In this document: piece after piece, positions 46,665 to 55,900 of the stretch | Numbering within the stretch: position 1 is the first letter of the stretch | Layout: each line of letters opens with the position of its first letter | Assembly (NCBI RefSeq): GCF_021596945.1 | Contig: NZ_CP063779.1 | Location: 3,880,001 to 3,944,000 of the forward strand | Source of the DNA: Mongoliitalea daihaiensis | GTDB taxonomy: Bacteria > Bacteroidota > Bacteroidia > Cytophagales > Cyclobacteriaceae | DNA: 64,000 bases | Direction of reading: 5' to 3' | The notes under the pieces: generated by a model | Seen by the model: the letters and a program-made list of their open reading frames with translations, nothing else | What the model was told of the DNA's origin: nothing | Databases searched by the model: none | Made by a program: the position numbers and the translations under genes

Positions 46665-47013
46665 GCGTACTAATGGGTTTCTGATTTTGATATTTTTCAG
46701 ACATAAAAACCCTTTGTTAGTAAAACATATTTAGTATTGAAATAATTATATTTGATTTATTTTTGGATACAACTATTTTTTCTGTCAAAAAATTTTTGAA
46801 AATTTTTATATCTCTCTAAATCACTCATTTTTAATTCAAAAATTGTTTTTTGAGTATTGAATACTTAAAAAAGTATTTTGAAACGATTTTCAAACTAAGT
46901 TTTTTCACTCCCTCTACCACTTAATAAAACCAATTTTTTTTTGAATTATTTATTGATAAATTTATGATAAGGAATGCGGTTTTTACAGAGAAAAGAGCCC
47001 AAAATTTCATTGT
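46665..47013. other. AT-rich intergenic region before the PKD protein gene
   Basis: About 350 bp, very AT-rich with several T-runs. TATATTTG at 46747-46754 lies just outside the usual distance for a promoter of the 47014 gene (about 260 bases upstream). No gene is seen. Confidence 0.4.
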
Positions 47014-48588
47014 ATGAAATGGAACATCCAGCATATCGCAAGTGTATTCATGTGGCTTACAACCTGGTTGTATGCCCAACCAATACTTGCGCAAAACTGT
47101 GGGCAAAACAATGTGACGGTGGCCGGCTTTGAGGTGACAGATTTGAATGGAAATCCCTTTTCAAGCACTAGCCCCTTTGAATTAGGTGAAGAGGTTAATG
47201 CAAGGCTCTTTATCACCATCAATGCCAGTAATTCAGAAAATGCCTTTTCAACAGCGATTTTTTATGATATTTTCATCGGTGAGACTAAAATCAATGAAGG
47301 TGGACGTCTCAGGGATTGTTTAGCTAATAATACACCACTTCCATTTGGCACTAGTGTTTTTGTAAGAGAAATTACCTTTACTTGGGGGGAAACATTATCC
47401 ATTCGAAACATTTTAATCCGCTGGATCACAAACTCCAACTCAGCATGTTCAACCATCACAGAAACGGGAAATAATGCGCAGTGTTTTTCAAGTCCTCAAG
47501 GTTTTGAAGTCCCACTTCCCGTAATTCCTATCATTGATTTTAGTGCTGCAGCATGCGACAGAACTGTGAGTTTTGTAAGTGAATCACGTGGAGGAATTGG
47601 TCAATATACTTACTTATGGGATTTTGGTGATGGCACAACCTCTACAGAAGCGAACCCCGTACATACTTTTCCAGCTGTCAGTACTTACACGGTAAGTTTG
47701 AGGGTTACTGACGCCATTGGAGGTACCAATATCATTGTTCGAGACATTACTATTCCAACTATTACCATCAACATCGAAGTGATCCCTACCAAGCTAGGGC
47801 AAAACACTGGATCCATTACCGTTACTGCAAGTGGCGGAACAGGGCCCTACACGGTTACTTGGAGCAGTGCCGAAGGTTTCAATGGAACGCATAGTGGCTT
47901 TGACCCTAGTTACACCATAGAAAACTTGGGAAACGGCAGTTATGAAATATTTGTTACTGATAGTCAAGGATGTAGCAATTCTGTAAGCGAAGTTGTAGAC
48001 TGGTCGTTGATTTTATCCTATGCGATAGAAAATTTTCAAGGACTCTACAATCCTACTACTCAGTCTGTAAAACTCTCTTGGCATACAGAACAAGAGTTTT
48101 TACCTGGCACTTTTACCGTACAGCGTGCGAGTAATGCGGCTCTACAGTTTGAAACCATTCATGAGTTTCAATCGAATGGATTTACTCAAACCGCAACCCA
48201 GTATACCTTTGTCGATACACGACTTCCTTTTGTACAGGGGCACATTTATTACCGAATCAAATACCAGGACAGTCCTAACAAGGCTATGTTCTCCACAGTC
48301 ATTTCGACCCAGATTGCCAATGCAACACAAATAAGCCAAGGGTGGATGGCCTTTCCCAATCCAGTCAAAGGAGAGGCACTCATCCTTCGCTCTATGGGAA
48401 GAAAAAACTCTGAACCTCTGCTAATCAACCTCATTTCTACTCGGGGGGAACACGTACAGTTAAGCATTCAGGATCCTGGTATAGAAGTTAACCTCGCTCC
48501 CCACATCGAATCCTTCCCTAAAGGGCTCCTCATCATACAAATCCTCCAAAACGACCATCAGGAAACCATCAAGGTTTGGAAAAACTAA
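47014..48588 (+). CDS. T9SS-exported PKD/SprB-repeat protein
   Basis: The 524-residue protein has a signal peptide (ending ILAQN) and an N-terminal domain of unknown type (about 28-165). A PKD domain follows (about 172-250: YLWDFGDGTTSTEANPVHTF), then one SprB-type repeat (about 255-325: ITVTASGGTGPYTVTWSSAE ... FVTDSQGCS) and a fibronectin-like segment. The end is a type-A T9SS sorting domain (AFPNPVKGEALIL ... FPKGLLIIQI ... IKVWKN). It should be a cell-surface or secreted adhesin-like protein. It is monocistronic, followed by the long repeat region. Confidence 0.85.
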   Translation: MKWNIQHIASVFMWLTTWLYAQPILAQNCGQNNVTVAGFEVTDLNGNPFSSTSPFELGEEVNARLFITINASNSENAFSTAIFYDIFIGETKINEGGRLRDCLANNTPLPFGTSVFVREITFTWGETLSIRNILIRWITNSNSACSTITETGNNAQCFSSPQGFEVPLPVIPIIDFSAAACDRTVSFVSESRGGIGQYTYLWDFGDGTTSTEANPVHTFPAVSTYTVSLRVTDAIGGTNIIVRDITIPTITINIEVIPTKLGQNTGSITVTASGGTGPYTVTWSSAEGFNGTHSGFDPSYTIENLGNGSYEIFVTDSQGCSNSVSEVVDWSLILSYAIENFQGLYNPTTQSVKLSWHTEQEFLPGTFTVQRASNAALQFETIHEFQSNGFTQTATQYTFVDTRLPFVQGHIYYRIKYQDSPNKAMFSTVISTQIANATQISQGWMAFPNPVKGEALILRSMGRKNSEPLLINLISTRGEHVQLSIQDPGIEVNLAPHIESFPKGLLIIQILQNDHQETIKVWKN

Positions 48589-48611
48589 CAGGTAAATGGT
48601 TAATCAAATTT

Positions 48612-48718
48612 GGAATGAATGAGGGGGATGATGAATTAGGAATTAGGAATGATGAATTTGGGATGATGAATTAGGAGTTAGGAATGATGAATTTGGGATG
48701 ATGAATTTGGGATGAATG
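48612..48718. repeat. Simple tandem repeat of GATGAATTTGG / GAATTAGGAAT units
   Basis: Units of 11-14 bp (GGGATGATGAATT, AGGAATGATGAATTT) follow one another without spacers and lead directly into hairpin element A1. A similar tract (GGAATGAGGAATTA) precedes element A4. Confidence 0.7.
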
Positions 48719-49124
48719 TTCCTAACGATCATTTGGGGTAGATTTTAATCTATGAATTGCAATGCAAGTTAGTGCTAAGTGGCTTGGCTACGACCGACAT
48801 TTTTGCCATGGGTTTTAACCCATGGATGGGGATCATATCCTAGAATCAGAGGCTCGCAGGGTGATTGCCTTCGAGCTAAAAAGCGGTTTTCGAGCCGATA
48901 CGAACGTGATTGTCTTAAAATCAATATTTTCGAGATTTGCAATCCTCTAGGTGAATTGGTTTTTTTGGGGATTTATTAGCTTAATTTGAACCAAAATGAT
49001 TAATGCTACTTGCTTTCATTGTCGTTACTTTTGTCATTGCCACAAAAGTAACCAAAAAGGCTAGTCAGAAAAATCCTTCTCCCCGCAGGGCCCACGCCGG
49101 CGCGGTTTTCTGACCTCCTCCCCG
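48714..49124 (+). repeat. Multi-hairpin dispersed element, type A, copy A1
   Basis: This approximately 410-bp element has these inverted repeats in order: TAGATT/AATCTA; GTGGC/GCTAC (one G-U pair); CCATGGGTT/AACCCATGG; GCTCG-AGG/CCT-CGAGC; GTTACTTTTGT/ACAAAAGTAAC; and GTCAGAAAA/TTTTCTGAC. It has no coding potential. Sister copies are at 50041, 55486 and 61590. Confidence 0.85.
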
Positions 49125-49184
49125 CATCAGTACTACTATCGGACAATCTTAAAATAAACATTCAGGATTTTTTTATCTGAAAAA

Positions 49185-49810
49185 ATCTAAAATTATAAAT
49201 CTGCGCCAAATCTGTTCAATCTCCTGGATCTGTGAGAGAATTCGGTTTTTCTGACGTCCTCCCCGCAAGTACTACCAGCGGTAAGTGAACAGTGAGCAGT
49301 GAGCAGTGAACAGTGTAGTAACAAAAATCGATTAACTTAAGGAAAATTAAGTCTTGTTTCTTGATTCTTGTTTCTTGATTCTTGGTTCTAAATCTAAAAT
49401 TATAAATCTGCGCCAAATCTGTTCAATCTCCTGGATCTGTGAGAGAATTCGGTTTTTCTGACGTCCTCCCCGCAAGTACTACCAGCGGTAAGTGAACAGT
49501 GAGCAGTGAGCAGTGAACAGTGTAGTAACAAAAATCGATTAACTTAAGGAAAATTAAGTCTTGTTTCTTGATTCTTGTTTCTTGATTCTTGGTTCTAAAT
49601 CTAAAATTATAAATCTGCGCCAAATCTGTTCAATCTCCTGGATCTGAGAGAGAATTCGGTTTTCTGACCTCCTCCCCGCACGTGCTACCAGCGGTAAGTG
49701 AACAGTGAGCAGTGAACAGTGAACAGTGTAGTAACAAAAATCGATTAACTTAAGAAAAATTAAGTCTTGTTTCTTGATTCTTGGTTCTAAATCTAAAATC
49801 TAAAATTATA
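49185..49810. repeat. Tandem repeat of 207 bp, three full and one partial copy
   Basis: AATCTAAAATTATAAAT recurs at 49184, 49391 and 49598, and a partial copy begins near 49800. The first two copies are almost identical. Each contains GAGAGAATTCGG, GTACTACCAGCGGTAAGTG, a (CAGTGAG/CAGTGAA)n tract, ATCGATTAACTTAAGGAAAA and a (TTCTTGATTCTTGT)n tract. The identical 66-codon frames inside are by-products of the repeat. Confidence 0.85.
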
Positions 49811-50040
49811 AATCTGAGTAAAATCTGTTCAATCTCCTAGATCTGCGAGAGGTTTACGGTTTTTCTGATCTCCTCCCCGCAAGTAACACCAACGGCTTTA
49901 TATACCCTTCAAAATCTTTTTTCCGCGATTTCTGCGCTTTCTGCGAGAAGCTTTCGGTTTTTCTGACCTCCTCCCCGCAAGCACTACCAGCGGTAAGTGA
50001 ACAGTGAGCAGTGAACAGTTAGGAATGATGAATTTGGGAT
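49811..50040. repeat. Diverged partial repeat units
   Basis: Partial copy of the 207-bp unit, the segment CTTTATATACCCTTCAAAAT with CGCGATTTCTGCGCTTTCTG (also near 50680, 56060 and 62150), and another AAGTGAACAGTGAGCAGTG tract leading into A2. Confidence 0.65.
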
Positions 50041-50452
50041 GAATGTTCCTAACGATCATTTGGGGTAGATTTTAATCTATGAATTGCAATGTAAGTTAGC
50101 ATTAAGTGGCTTAGCCACAACCGACATTTTTGCCATGGGTTTTAACCCATGGATGGGGATCATGTCCTAGAACCAGAGGCTCGCAGGGTGATTGCCTTCG
50201 AGCAAAAAAGCGTTTTTCGAGCCGATATGGACGTAATTGTCTTAAAATCAATATTTTCGAGATTTCCAATCCTCTAGGTGAATTGGTTTTTTTGGGGATT
50301 TATTAGCTTAATTTGAACCAAAATGATTAAAGCTACTTGCTTTCATTGTCGTTACTTTTGTCATTGCCACAAAAGTAACCAAAAACGCTAGTCAGAAAAA
50401 TCCTTCTCCCCGCAGGGCCCACGCCGTCCCGGTTTTCTGACCTCCTCCCCGC
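50041..50452 (+). repeat. Multi-hairpin dispersed element, type A, copy A2
   Basis: Same hairpin order as A1 and very similar in sequence. Here the second stem is GTGGC-TTA-GCCAC, restoring full pairing. It is the left part of a segment of about 1.1 kb repeated at 55486-56553. Confidence 0.85.
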
Positions 50453-50760
50453 ACGTGCTACCAGCGGTAAGTGAACAGTGAGCAGTGAACAGTGTAGTAA
50501 CAAAAATCGATTAACATAAGGAAAACTAAGTCTTGTCTCTTGATTCTTGTTTCTTGATTCTTGGTTCTAAATCTAAAATTATAAATCTGCGCCAAATCTG
50601 TTCAATCTCCTAGATCTTCGAGAGGTTTACGGTTTTTCTGACGTCCCACCCACACTTGCTACCAACGGCTTTATATACCCTTCAAAATCTTTTTTCCGCG
50701 ATTTCTGCGCTTTCTGCGAGAGTTTTTGGACCTGCTACCAGCGGTTGTTAGTAAACAAAT
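50453..50760. repeat. Linker repeat between A2 and B1
   Basis: It contains a partial 207-bp unit followed by CTCCTAGATCTTCGAGAGG, CTTTATATACCCTTCAAAAT and CGCGATTTCTGCGCTTTCTG. Most of it reappears between A3 and B2 (55901-56160). Confidence 0.7.
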
Positions 50761-51155
50761 CTGTCTCAAAAATCCCCATAAGCCTGAAGGGCTTAAATAT
50801 CTATTAACCCCGGGTAAGGTGTTACAGTAATAATTTTATACACTGACATCTCCTCACACCGCAACCCGGGGACAGGGATCGCCTCCAGAAACCAGAGGCT
50901 CGCAGGATGATTGCCTTCGAGCAAAAAAGCGTTTTTCGAGCCGATATGGAGGTAATTGTCTTTTAAATGGAATTACCGTAATATGATCTTTTTGGTATGT
51001 TTATAATTTTTGAATGGAGGTAAGAGATGGTACGGTTTTTACTTACATGTTCGTTACTTTTTGCATCGCCCAAAAAGTAACCAAAAACGCTAGTCAGAAA
51101 AATCCTTCCGCCCGCAGGGCCACCGCTGGCTCGGTTTTCTGACGTCCTCCCCGCA
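50761..51155 (+). repeat. Multi-hairpin dispersed element, type B, copy B1
   Basis: It starts with a CCCCGGGT/ACCCGGGG stem enclosing GGTG/CACC, then GCTCG-AGG/CCT-CGAGC, then GTTACTTTTTG/CAAAAAGTAAC (the changed form of the type A stem, still paired), and GTCAGAAAA/TTTTCTGAC. Sister copies are at 56161 and 59812. Confidence 0.8.
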
Positions 51156-51370
51156 CGTGCTACCAGCGGTAAGTGAACAGTGAGCAGTGAGCAGTGAGCA
51201 GTGAACAGTGTAGTAATAAAAATCGATTATCTTAAGGAAAACTAAGTCTTGTTTCTTGATTCTTGGTTCTTGGTTCTTAATTCTTGATTCTTAATTCTCG
51301 CTTCTCGCTTCTCGCTTCTCGCTTCTCGTTTCTCGCCTCCTGCCTCACGGTAGGCAAGCTCGCTTCTCCC
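51156..51370. repeat. Composite microrepeat tract directly after the HIT gene
   Basis: It includes (GTGAGCA)n, ATCGATTATCTTAAGG, (TTCTTGATTCTTGG)n and (CTCGCTT)n, and one CCTGCCTCACGGTAGG unit. The tract touches the stop codon of the minus-strand HIT gene at 51371. Confidence 0.8.
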
Positions 51371-51763
51371 CTAAAATCCTCCTCTAATGGTTTCCGCTAT
51401 TTCAGCCAATTCCTCAGAAGTGAGTTTCAGCTTGGGTCGGGTGAAATTGATATCATCCATAGTCCGCAGTGGCACGAGGTGTACATGTACATGTGGTACA
51501 TCCAAACCAATCACTGCTACTCCAACTCGAGTACATTTTATGGTTTTATCTATTGCCTTTGCTACCTTTTTTGCAAACACATGGAGACCTGCAAGCACCT
51601 CATCCTCTAAATCAAATATATAGTCTACCTCTTGCTTCGGCACTACCAATACATGGCCCTTACATAAGGGCATGATATCCAAAAAGGCAATGTAATGAGC
51701 ATCCTCTGCCACAACATGTGCAGGGATTTCGCGATTGATGATTTTTGTAAAAATACTAGCCAT
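51371..51763 (-). CDS. HIT-family nucleotide hydrolase
   Basis: The 130-residue protein has the histidine triad PHVHVHLVP (H91, H93, H95) and the N-terminal MASIFTKIINREIPAHVV typical of Hint-like bacterial HIT proteins. These hydrolyse AMP-lysine or related nucleotide conjugates in the cytoplasm. It follows greA on the same strand with the greA terminator between them. Its 3' end runs straight into a microrepeat tract. Confidence 0.93.
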   Translation of the reverse strand: MASIFTKIINREIPAHVVAEDAHYIAFLDIMPLCKGHVLVVPKQEVDYIFDLEDEVLAGLHVFAKKVAKAIDKTIKCTRVGVAVIGLDVPHVHVHLVPLRTMDDINFTRPKLKLTSEELAEIAETIRGGF

Positions 51764-51770
51764 GGGATAA

Positions 51771-51803
51771 AAATAAAAAATCCCGATGAATTTTCATCGG
51801 GAC
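51771..51803 (-). terminator. Intrinsic terminator between greA and HIT gene
   Basis: On the minus strand TCCCGATGAA pairs with TTCATCGGGA and is followed by TTTTTTATTTTT. It ends 8 bases before the HIT start codon. Confidence 0.85.
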
Positions 51804-51809
51804 TGATAA

Positions 51810-52286
51810 TTAATCATACGAAATATCTAAAACTTCAAATTCCAAAACGCCCGCCGGCGCGTTGATTTGAGCAATTTCACCTACTGTCTTGCCAACCAAG
51901 CCCTTCCCAAATGGAGAACCTAAGGAAATTTTTCCTGCCTTCAGATCTGCTTCTTCCTCCGAAACCAACGTGTAAGCCACTGTCATGCCATTTTTGACAT
52001 TTTTAATTTTGACAGTACTCAAAATCCCTACCTTGGAAGTGTCTACTTTGGAGTTATCCATGACGCGGGCATTGCCTACTACCTCTTCCAACTTGGCAAT
52101 CTTCAATTCCAACAAACCTTGGGCATCCTTCGCAGCGTCGTACTCCGCGTTTTCGCTCAAATCTCCTTTATCTCTAGCCTCCGCAATTTGTTTGGCGATA
52201 TCGGACCTTCCCTTAGTCTTTAATTCCTGAAGCTCATCTTTTAGACGCTTCAAGCCTTCTTCCGTGTAATACTGAATTTTTCCCAT
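51810..52286 (-). CDS. greA: Transcription elongation factor GreA
   Basis: The 158-residue protein has the N-terminal coiled coil with acidic tip residues (GDLSENAEYDAAKDAQ) and the C-terminal FKBP-like domain (SPFGKGLVGKTVGEI). GreA enters the RNA polymerase channel and stimulates cleavage of backtracked RNA. Length and motifs are normal. Its promoter lies about 90 bases upstream, and a terminator-like hairpin stands between the promoter and the start codon, so leader attenuation is possible. Confidence 0.96.
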   Translation of the reverse strand: MGKIQYYTEEGLKRLKDELQELKTKGRSDIAKQIAEARDKGDLSENAEYDAAKDAQGLLELKIAKLEEVVGNARVMDNSKVDTSKVGILSTVKIKNVKNGMTVAYTLVSEEEADLKAGKISLGSPFGKGLVGKTVGEIAQINAPAGVLEFEVLDISYD

Positions 52287-52319
52287 GTTCGTATTCTTTT
52301 ACTTGCTATGAAAAATAGA

Positions 52320-52350
52320 AGAAACGGCTCCCATATGGAAACCGTTTCCT
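52320..52350 (-). terminator. Terminator-like hairpin in the greA leader
   Basis: Read on the minus strand, GAAACGG pairs with CCGTTTC, with inner TTCC/GGGA pairs, followed by TTCTATTTTT. It lies downstream of the greA promoter and 34 bases before the greA start. It may also stop read-through from the dehydrogenase gene. Confidence 0.55.
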
Positions 52351-52374
52351 CTACATATTTTGCTATATGATGTA

Positions 52375-52405
52375 CAAATATATAAAATTCCCAATCATAA
52401 AACAA
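52375..52405 (-). promoter_or_regulatory. Bacteroidota promoter of greA
   Basis: On the minus strand TTG (52405-52403) is followed after 20 bases by TATATTTG (52382-52375). Transcription would begin near 52371, giving a leader of about 85 bases. Confidence 0.65.
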
Positions 52406-52440
52406 TCAAACACAGATTTTGACTGCATTTGATGCTTCTC

Positions 52441-53382
52441 TCAGTAGTTAAATTCCTGTGAAATTTTTTGTACCAAAACCTGATTAATCTTTTCATAAGA
52501 CTCCACCGTCCAGCCTGCCACATGTGGACTGAACACTACCTGCAAGCGGTCAGCCAACCGTGCAAAGGAAGCCTGCTGCTCCGAGGTGAACGTTTGGAAT
52601 TTTTCATTTTCCAAGACATCCAAGACTGCCCCCTTTAATATTCCTTGATCAAAAGCCCAGTTGAGGGTATCAAAAGAAACCAACTCCCCTCTCGCGGTAT
52701 TGATAAAAAAAATTGGTTTATGAAATTGTCGGAAAAATGACTGATCTAGAAAATTGGCAGTTTCAAAGGTCAGCGGCACATGTATGGATAAAATATCCGC
52801 ATGCTCAAAAACATGATTCAAACTTACCTCCTGAACATGGCTTGTACCGAATCCTGATTTATACTTGTCGTAGGCCAAAACCTGCACATCAAACCCTTGC
52901 AAACGCTTAGCAAAAGCAGAACCCATATTTCCAAAGCCAATGATGCCTACTGTCTTTCCCTGCAATTCCACTCCTCGATTGGCTTCCCGTCTCCAAACTC
53001 CCTTCCGAACTTCTGCATCCGCCTGCGATAATTTATTCAATACTGCCAACAGTCCACCAATTGCATGTTCAGCCACAGCATCCATGTTACCTTCGGCAGC
53101 ATGAAATAGTGAAATATTCCTTTCTATAAGAAACTCTTTATCAATCTGATCCAAACCAGCTCCTGCCCTCCCTATAAATTTCAAGGCTCCACCTGCTTCA
53201 ATCAGCTGTCGATCAATGACAGTTTTTGATCGGATAATCATTCCAACATAGGCGCCCAAAATTTCCAAAATTTCAGATCTTCCAATATCGGGGCGGTAAT
53301 CCACAAGCCAGCCACGACTTTCAAGCAAAGAAATTATTGACAGATGCATCTCATCGATGATCAACACACGATTGGTACTCAT
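52441..53382 (-). CDS. D-2-hydroxyacid dehydrogenase
   Basis: The 313-residue protein has the NAD-binding motif GIIGFGNMGSAFAKRL and the catalytic Arg (NTARGELV), Glu (LENEKF) and His (SPHVAGW) of the family. The closest class is phosphoglycerate dehydrogenase/glyoxylate reductase-like without the ACT domain of SerA. The substrate is unknown. It starts 7 bp after the PglF-like dehydratase gene ends, so it shares its transcript; a sugar-derived or serine-pathway hydroxy acid is possible. Confidence 0.9.
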   Translation of the reverse strand: MSTNRVLIIDEMHLSIISLLESRGWLVDYRPDIGRSEILEILGAYVGMIIRSKTVIDRQLIEAGGALKFIGRAGAGLDQIDKEFLIERNISLFHAAEGNMDAVAEHAIGGLLAVLNKLSQADAEVRKGVWRREANRGVELQGKTVGIIGFGNMGSAFAKRLQGFDVQVLAYDKYKSGFGTSHVQEVSLNHVFEHADILSIHVPLTFETANFLDQSFFRQFHKPIFFINTARGELVSFDTLNWAFDQGILKGAVLDVLENEKFQTFTSEQQASFARLADRLQVVFSPHVAGWTVESYEKINQVLVQKISQEFNY

Positions 53383-53389
53383 AAGAAGC

Positions 53390-55300
53390 TTAGTTCAGTC
53401 TATCCAATATCTCGAAACGTGAAGACTTGCTGATAAATTCCGGAACTATCTTTTTTAAATGAGAAACCATGTCATTTTCTACGCTTTTTTCAATCAACTC
53501 TTCAAATAGATTTATTTGCTTCTCCAATTTATAATATTCACCAGGTGCTACTTGGGCAATCATTATCCGTGGATGATGGGTGATTTTAACAAACTCTGAA
53601 TTATTCAGCAGTTCTTCGTATAACTTCTCCCCTTCCCGCAGTCCGCTAAATACGATTTCTATATCTTCGCCGACTTTCTTACCACTCAATTGAATCATCT
53701 TTTTGGCCAAATCTACAATTTTGATCGGCTGCCCCATATCAAAGATAAAAATTTCACCTCCATTGCCCATCACGCCAGCTTCCAAGACCAACTGACAGGC
53801 CTCCGGTATGGTCATAAAATAACGAGTAATATCCGGATGGGTGACACTTACAGGCCCTCCTCGTTGAATCTGTTTTTTGAATAAAGGAATTACAGAACCA
53901 TTCGATCCCAATACATTTCCAAATCGTGTGGTGATAAATTTGGTATGCTTGACAGAATGGTTTTTTTCTAGGAACATACTCAAGGATTGCACATACATTT
54001 CAGCCGCACGCTTGGTAGCACCCATTACATTGGTAGGGTTTACAGCTTTATCTGTACTGACAAACACGAATTTCTCTACCTGATGGGTTATTGATAAGTC
54101 CGCAACATTTTTGGTTCCCAAAATATTGGTTTTCATAGACTCCTCCGGATAATTCTCCATCATCGGTACATGCTTATACGCAGCTGCATGAAATACTATT
54201 TGAGGCTTGTACTGTTGGAATAACTGCTGCATTTTTTTCCGATCACGCACATCCCCTAAAATCACTCGAAAAGGATGCGATATACCTGACTCCTTTAATT
54301 CTTGCTCCATGTCATAGAGTGGAGATTCCGCCTGATCCAACAAAATCAAATCTTTCGGTTGATATTGTATGATTTGCCTGCATAATTCAGAGCCAATAGA
54401 ACCAGCAGCCCCCGTTACCAAGATCACTTTCCCCTGTAAATCTTCTTGAACTTGCGGATTATTGATAGCAATCTGCTCACGACTCAATAAGTCCTCAATC
54501 TTCACGTCTTTGATAGCCTTGGCATCCAGATTACCATTGATCCACTGTTCCACCGGTGGCATAGTGCTGACATGGATATTAAGACGCAAACATTCATCGA
54601 TAATTTCCCGCTTGCGAGCTATCGGAAGGTCCTTGATCGCTATGATTAGTTCTGTGATACCGTACTTTTCTAGAAGAAATTCAAGTTTATCCAAGCCTCT
54701 GTATATGGTCTTCCCATGAAGGATTTTTCCTTCCATATTAATCGAATCATCTAAAAATGCTACAATATTTAACAGAGTATCTCGATCACGTTTGATGACA
54801 TTGTTCACGATGATTCCTGCTTCTCCTGCACCAAATATGACCCCTTTTTTGGTTGTCGGCATTGACTCTGTACTTCGCACGTACACAAATAACTCTTTGA
54901 CTACCAGTCGATAAAATACCAATAAGCAAATAGAAGTAAGTGATGCAATGATCAGGACAGAAGTGGGAACCAAATAGCTGTGATCAAACAACCTCACGCT
55001 CAGAATGTTGAGTAATACCAGCAATGCAGCAGCATAAAGTATAGTTTGAGCGATGATAACCCCATCTTTGAACCCTGTATGACGGACTATACCCCGATAA
55101 CTATGGGTAAACAACATCATTAAAATACCCGCACCCATAAAGATGCTGCTTCCTAGGAAAACATCGTTGGCCATTACAACATCCAACTCAAAGTTGAACC
55201 GCGTGAGGTAGCCGATAAGCCCAGCAAGCCAAAAGAATCCCGCATCCAATACGCCAATGATCCACCTTGGCAGTATGGTAAGTCTCCTTAAAAAGTCCAT
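53390..55300 (-). CDS. PglF/FlaA1-type membrane NDP-sugar 4,6-dehydratase
   Basis: The 636-residue protein has four N-terminal transmembrane helices (about 12-135), a first Rossmann-like domain (GVIFGAGEAGIIV near 152) and a C-terminal SDR domain (VTGAAGSIGSEL near 295). Its active site is STDKAVNPTNVMGATK, with Met in place of the usual Tyr, as in PglF and WbpM. These enzymes convert UDP-GlcNAc to the 4-keto-6-deoxy sugar. The aminotransferase and acetyltransferase needed for the next steps are 2.4-4.4 kb upstream on the same strand, beyond a repeat block. Confidence 0.92.
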   Translation of the reverse strand: MDFLRRLTILPRWIIGVLDAGFFWLAGLIGYLTRFNFELDVVMANDVFLGSSIFMGAGILMMLFTHSYRGIVRHTGFKDGVIIAQTILYAAALLVLLNILSVRLFDHSYLVPTSVLIIASLTSICLLVFYRLVVKELFVYVRSTESMPTTKKGVIFGAGEAGIIVNNVIKRDRDTLLNIVAFLDDSINMEGKILHGKTIYRGLDKLEFLLEKYGITELIIAIKDLPIARKREIIDECLRLNIHVSTMPPVEQWINGNLDAKAIKDVKIEDLLSREQIAINNPQVQEDLQGKVILVTGAAGSIGSELCRQIIQYQPKDLILLDQAESPLYDMEQELKESGISHPFRVILGDVRDRKKMQQLFQQYKPQIVFHAAAYKHVPMMENYPEESMKTNILGTKNVADLSITHQVEKFVFVSTDKAVNPTNVMGATKRAAEMYVQSLSMFLEKNHSVKHTKFITTRFGNVLGSNGSVIPLFKKQIQRGGPVSVTHPDITRYFMTIPEACQLVLEAGVMGNGGEIFIFDMGQPIKIVDLAKKMIQLSGKKVGEDIEIVFSGLREGEKLYEELLNNSEFVKITHHPRIMIAQVAPGEYYKLEKQINLFEELIEKSVENDMVSHLKKIVPEFISKSSRFEILDRLN

Positions 55301-55485
55301 AGAAAAAATGGTTTAAATGAAACTAAGAAATAAATAGACGACAATTGAAGTGATAATGTAATCATACAAACTTATTTAATGAAATTATTCTTGAATTTTT
55401 TTTAAAAATTTGGTGGTGAAGAATAAAAAATAAGAAGGTACTATAAATGTACAATGAACGGTGATTCAAATTTGGAATGAGGAAT
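55301..55485. other. Leader region of the dehydratase gene
   Basis: AT-rich DNA between the PglF-like start and element A3. It should hold the promoter of this operon; no clear -33/-7 pair was identified. Confidence 0.35.
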
Positions 55486-55900
55486 GAATGTTTCTAGCGA
55501 TCATTTGGGGTAGATTTTAATCTATGAATTGTAATGTAAGTTAGCATTAAGTGGCTTAGCCACGACCGACATTTTTGCCATGGGGTTTTAACCCATGGAT
55601 GGGGATCATATCCTAAAACCAGAAGCTCGCAGGGTGATTGCCTTCGAGCTAAAGAGCATTTTTCGAGCCGATACGGACGTAATTATCTTTAGATCAGTGT
55701 TTTCTAGATTTGCAATCTTCTAGGTGAATAGATTTTTTTAGGGATTTATTAGCTCAATTTGAACCAAAATGATTAATGCTACTTGCTTTCATTGTCGTTA
55801 CTTTTTGCATCGCCCAAAAAGTAACCAAAAACGCTAGTCAGAAAAATCCTTCTCCCCGCGTGGCCCACGCAGGCCCGGTTTTCTGACCTCCCGCCCGCTA
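55486..55900 (+). repeat. Multi-hairpin dispersed element, type A, copy A3
   Basis: Same hairpin order as A1 and A2. It is a hybrid: the left part is type A but the GTTAC stem is of type B (GTTACTTTTTG/CAAAAAGTAAC). Confidence 0.85.

Noticed and set aside
49216-49623. Two identical 66-codon open frames on the minus strand
   Set aside because: They are copies of a non-coding 207-bp tandem repeat made of simple-sequence tracts; codon content is that of the repeat.
48589-51370. tRNA or rRNA genes in the long non-coding region
   Set aside because: No cloverleaf with a TTCRA loop and CCA-type acceptor was found, and the hairpins do not form tRNA-like arms.
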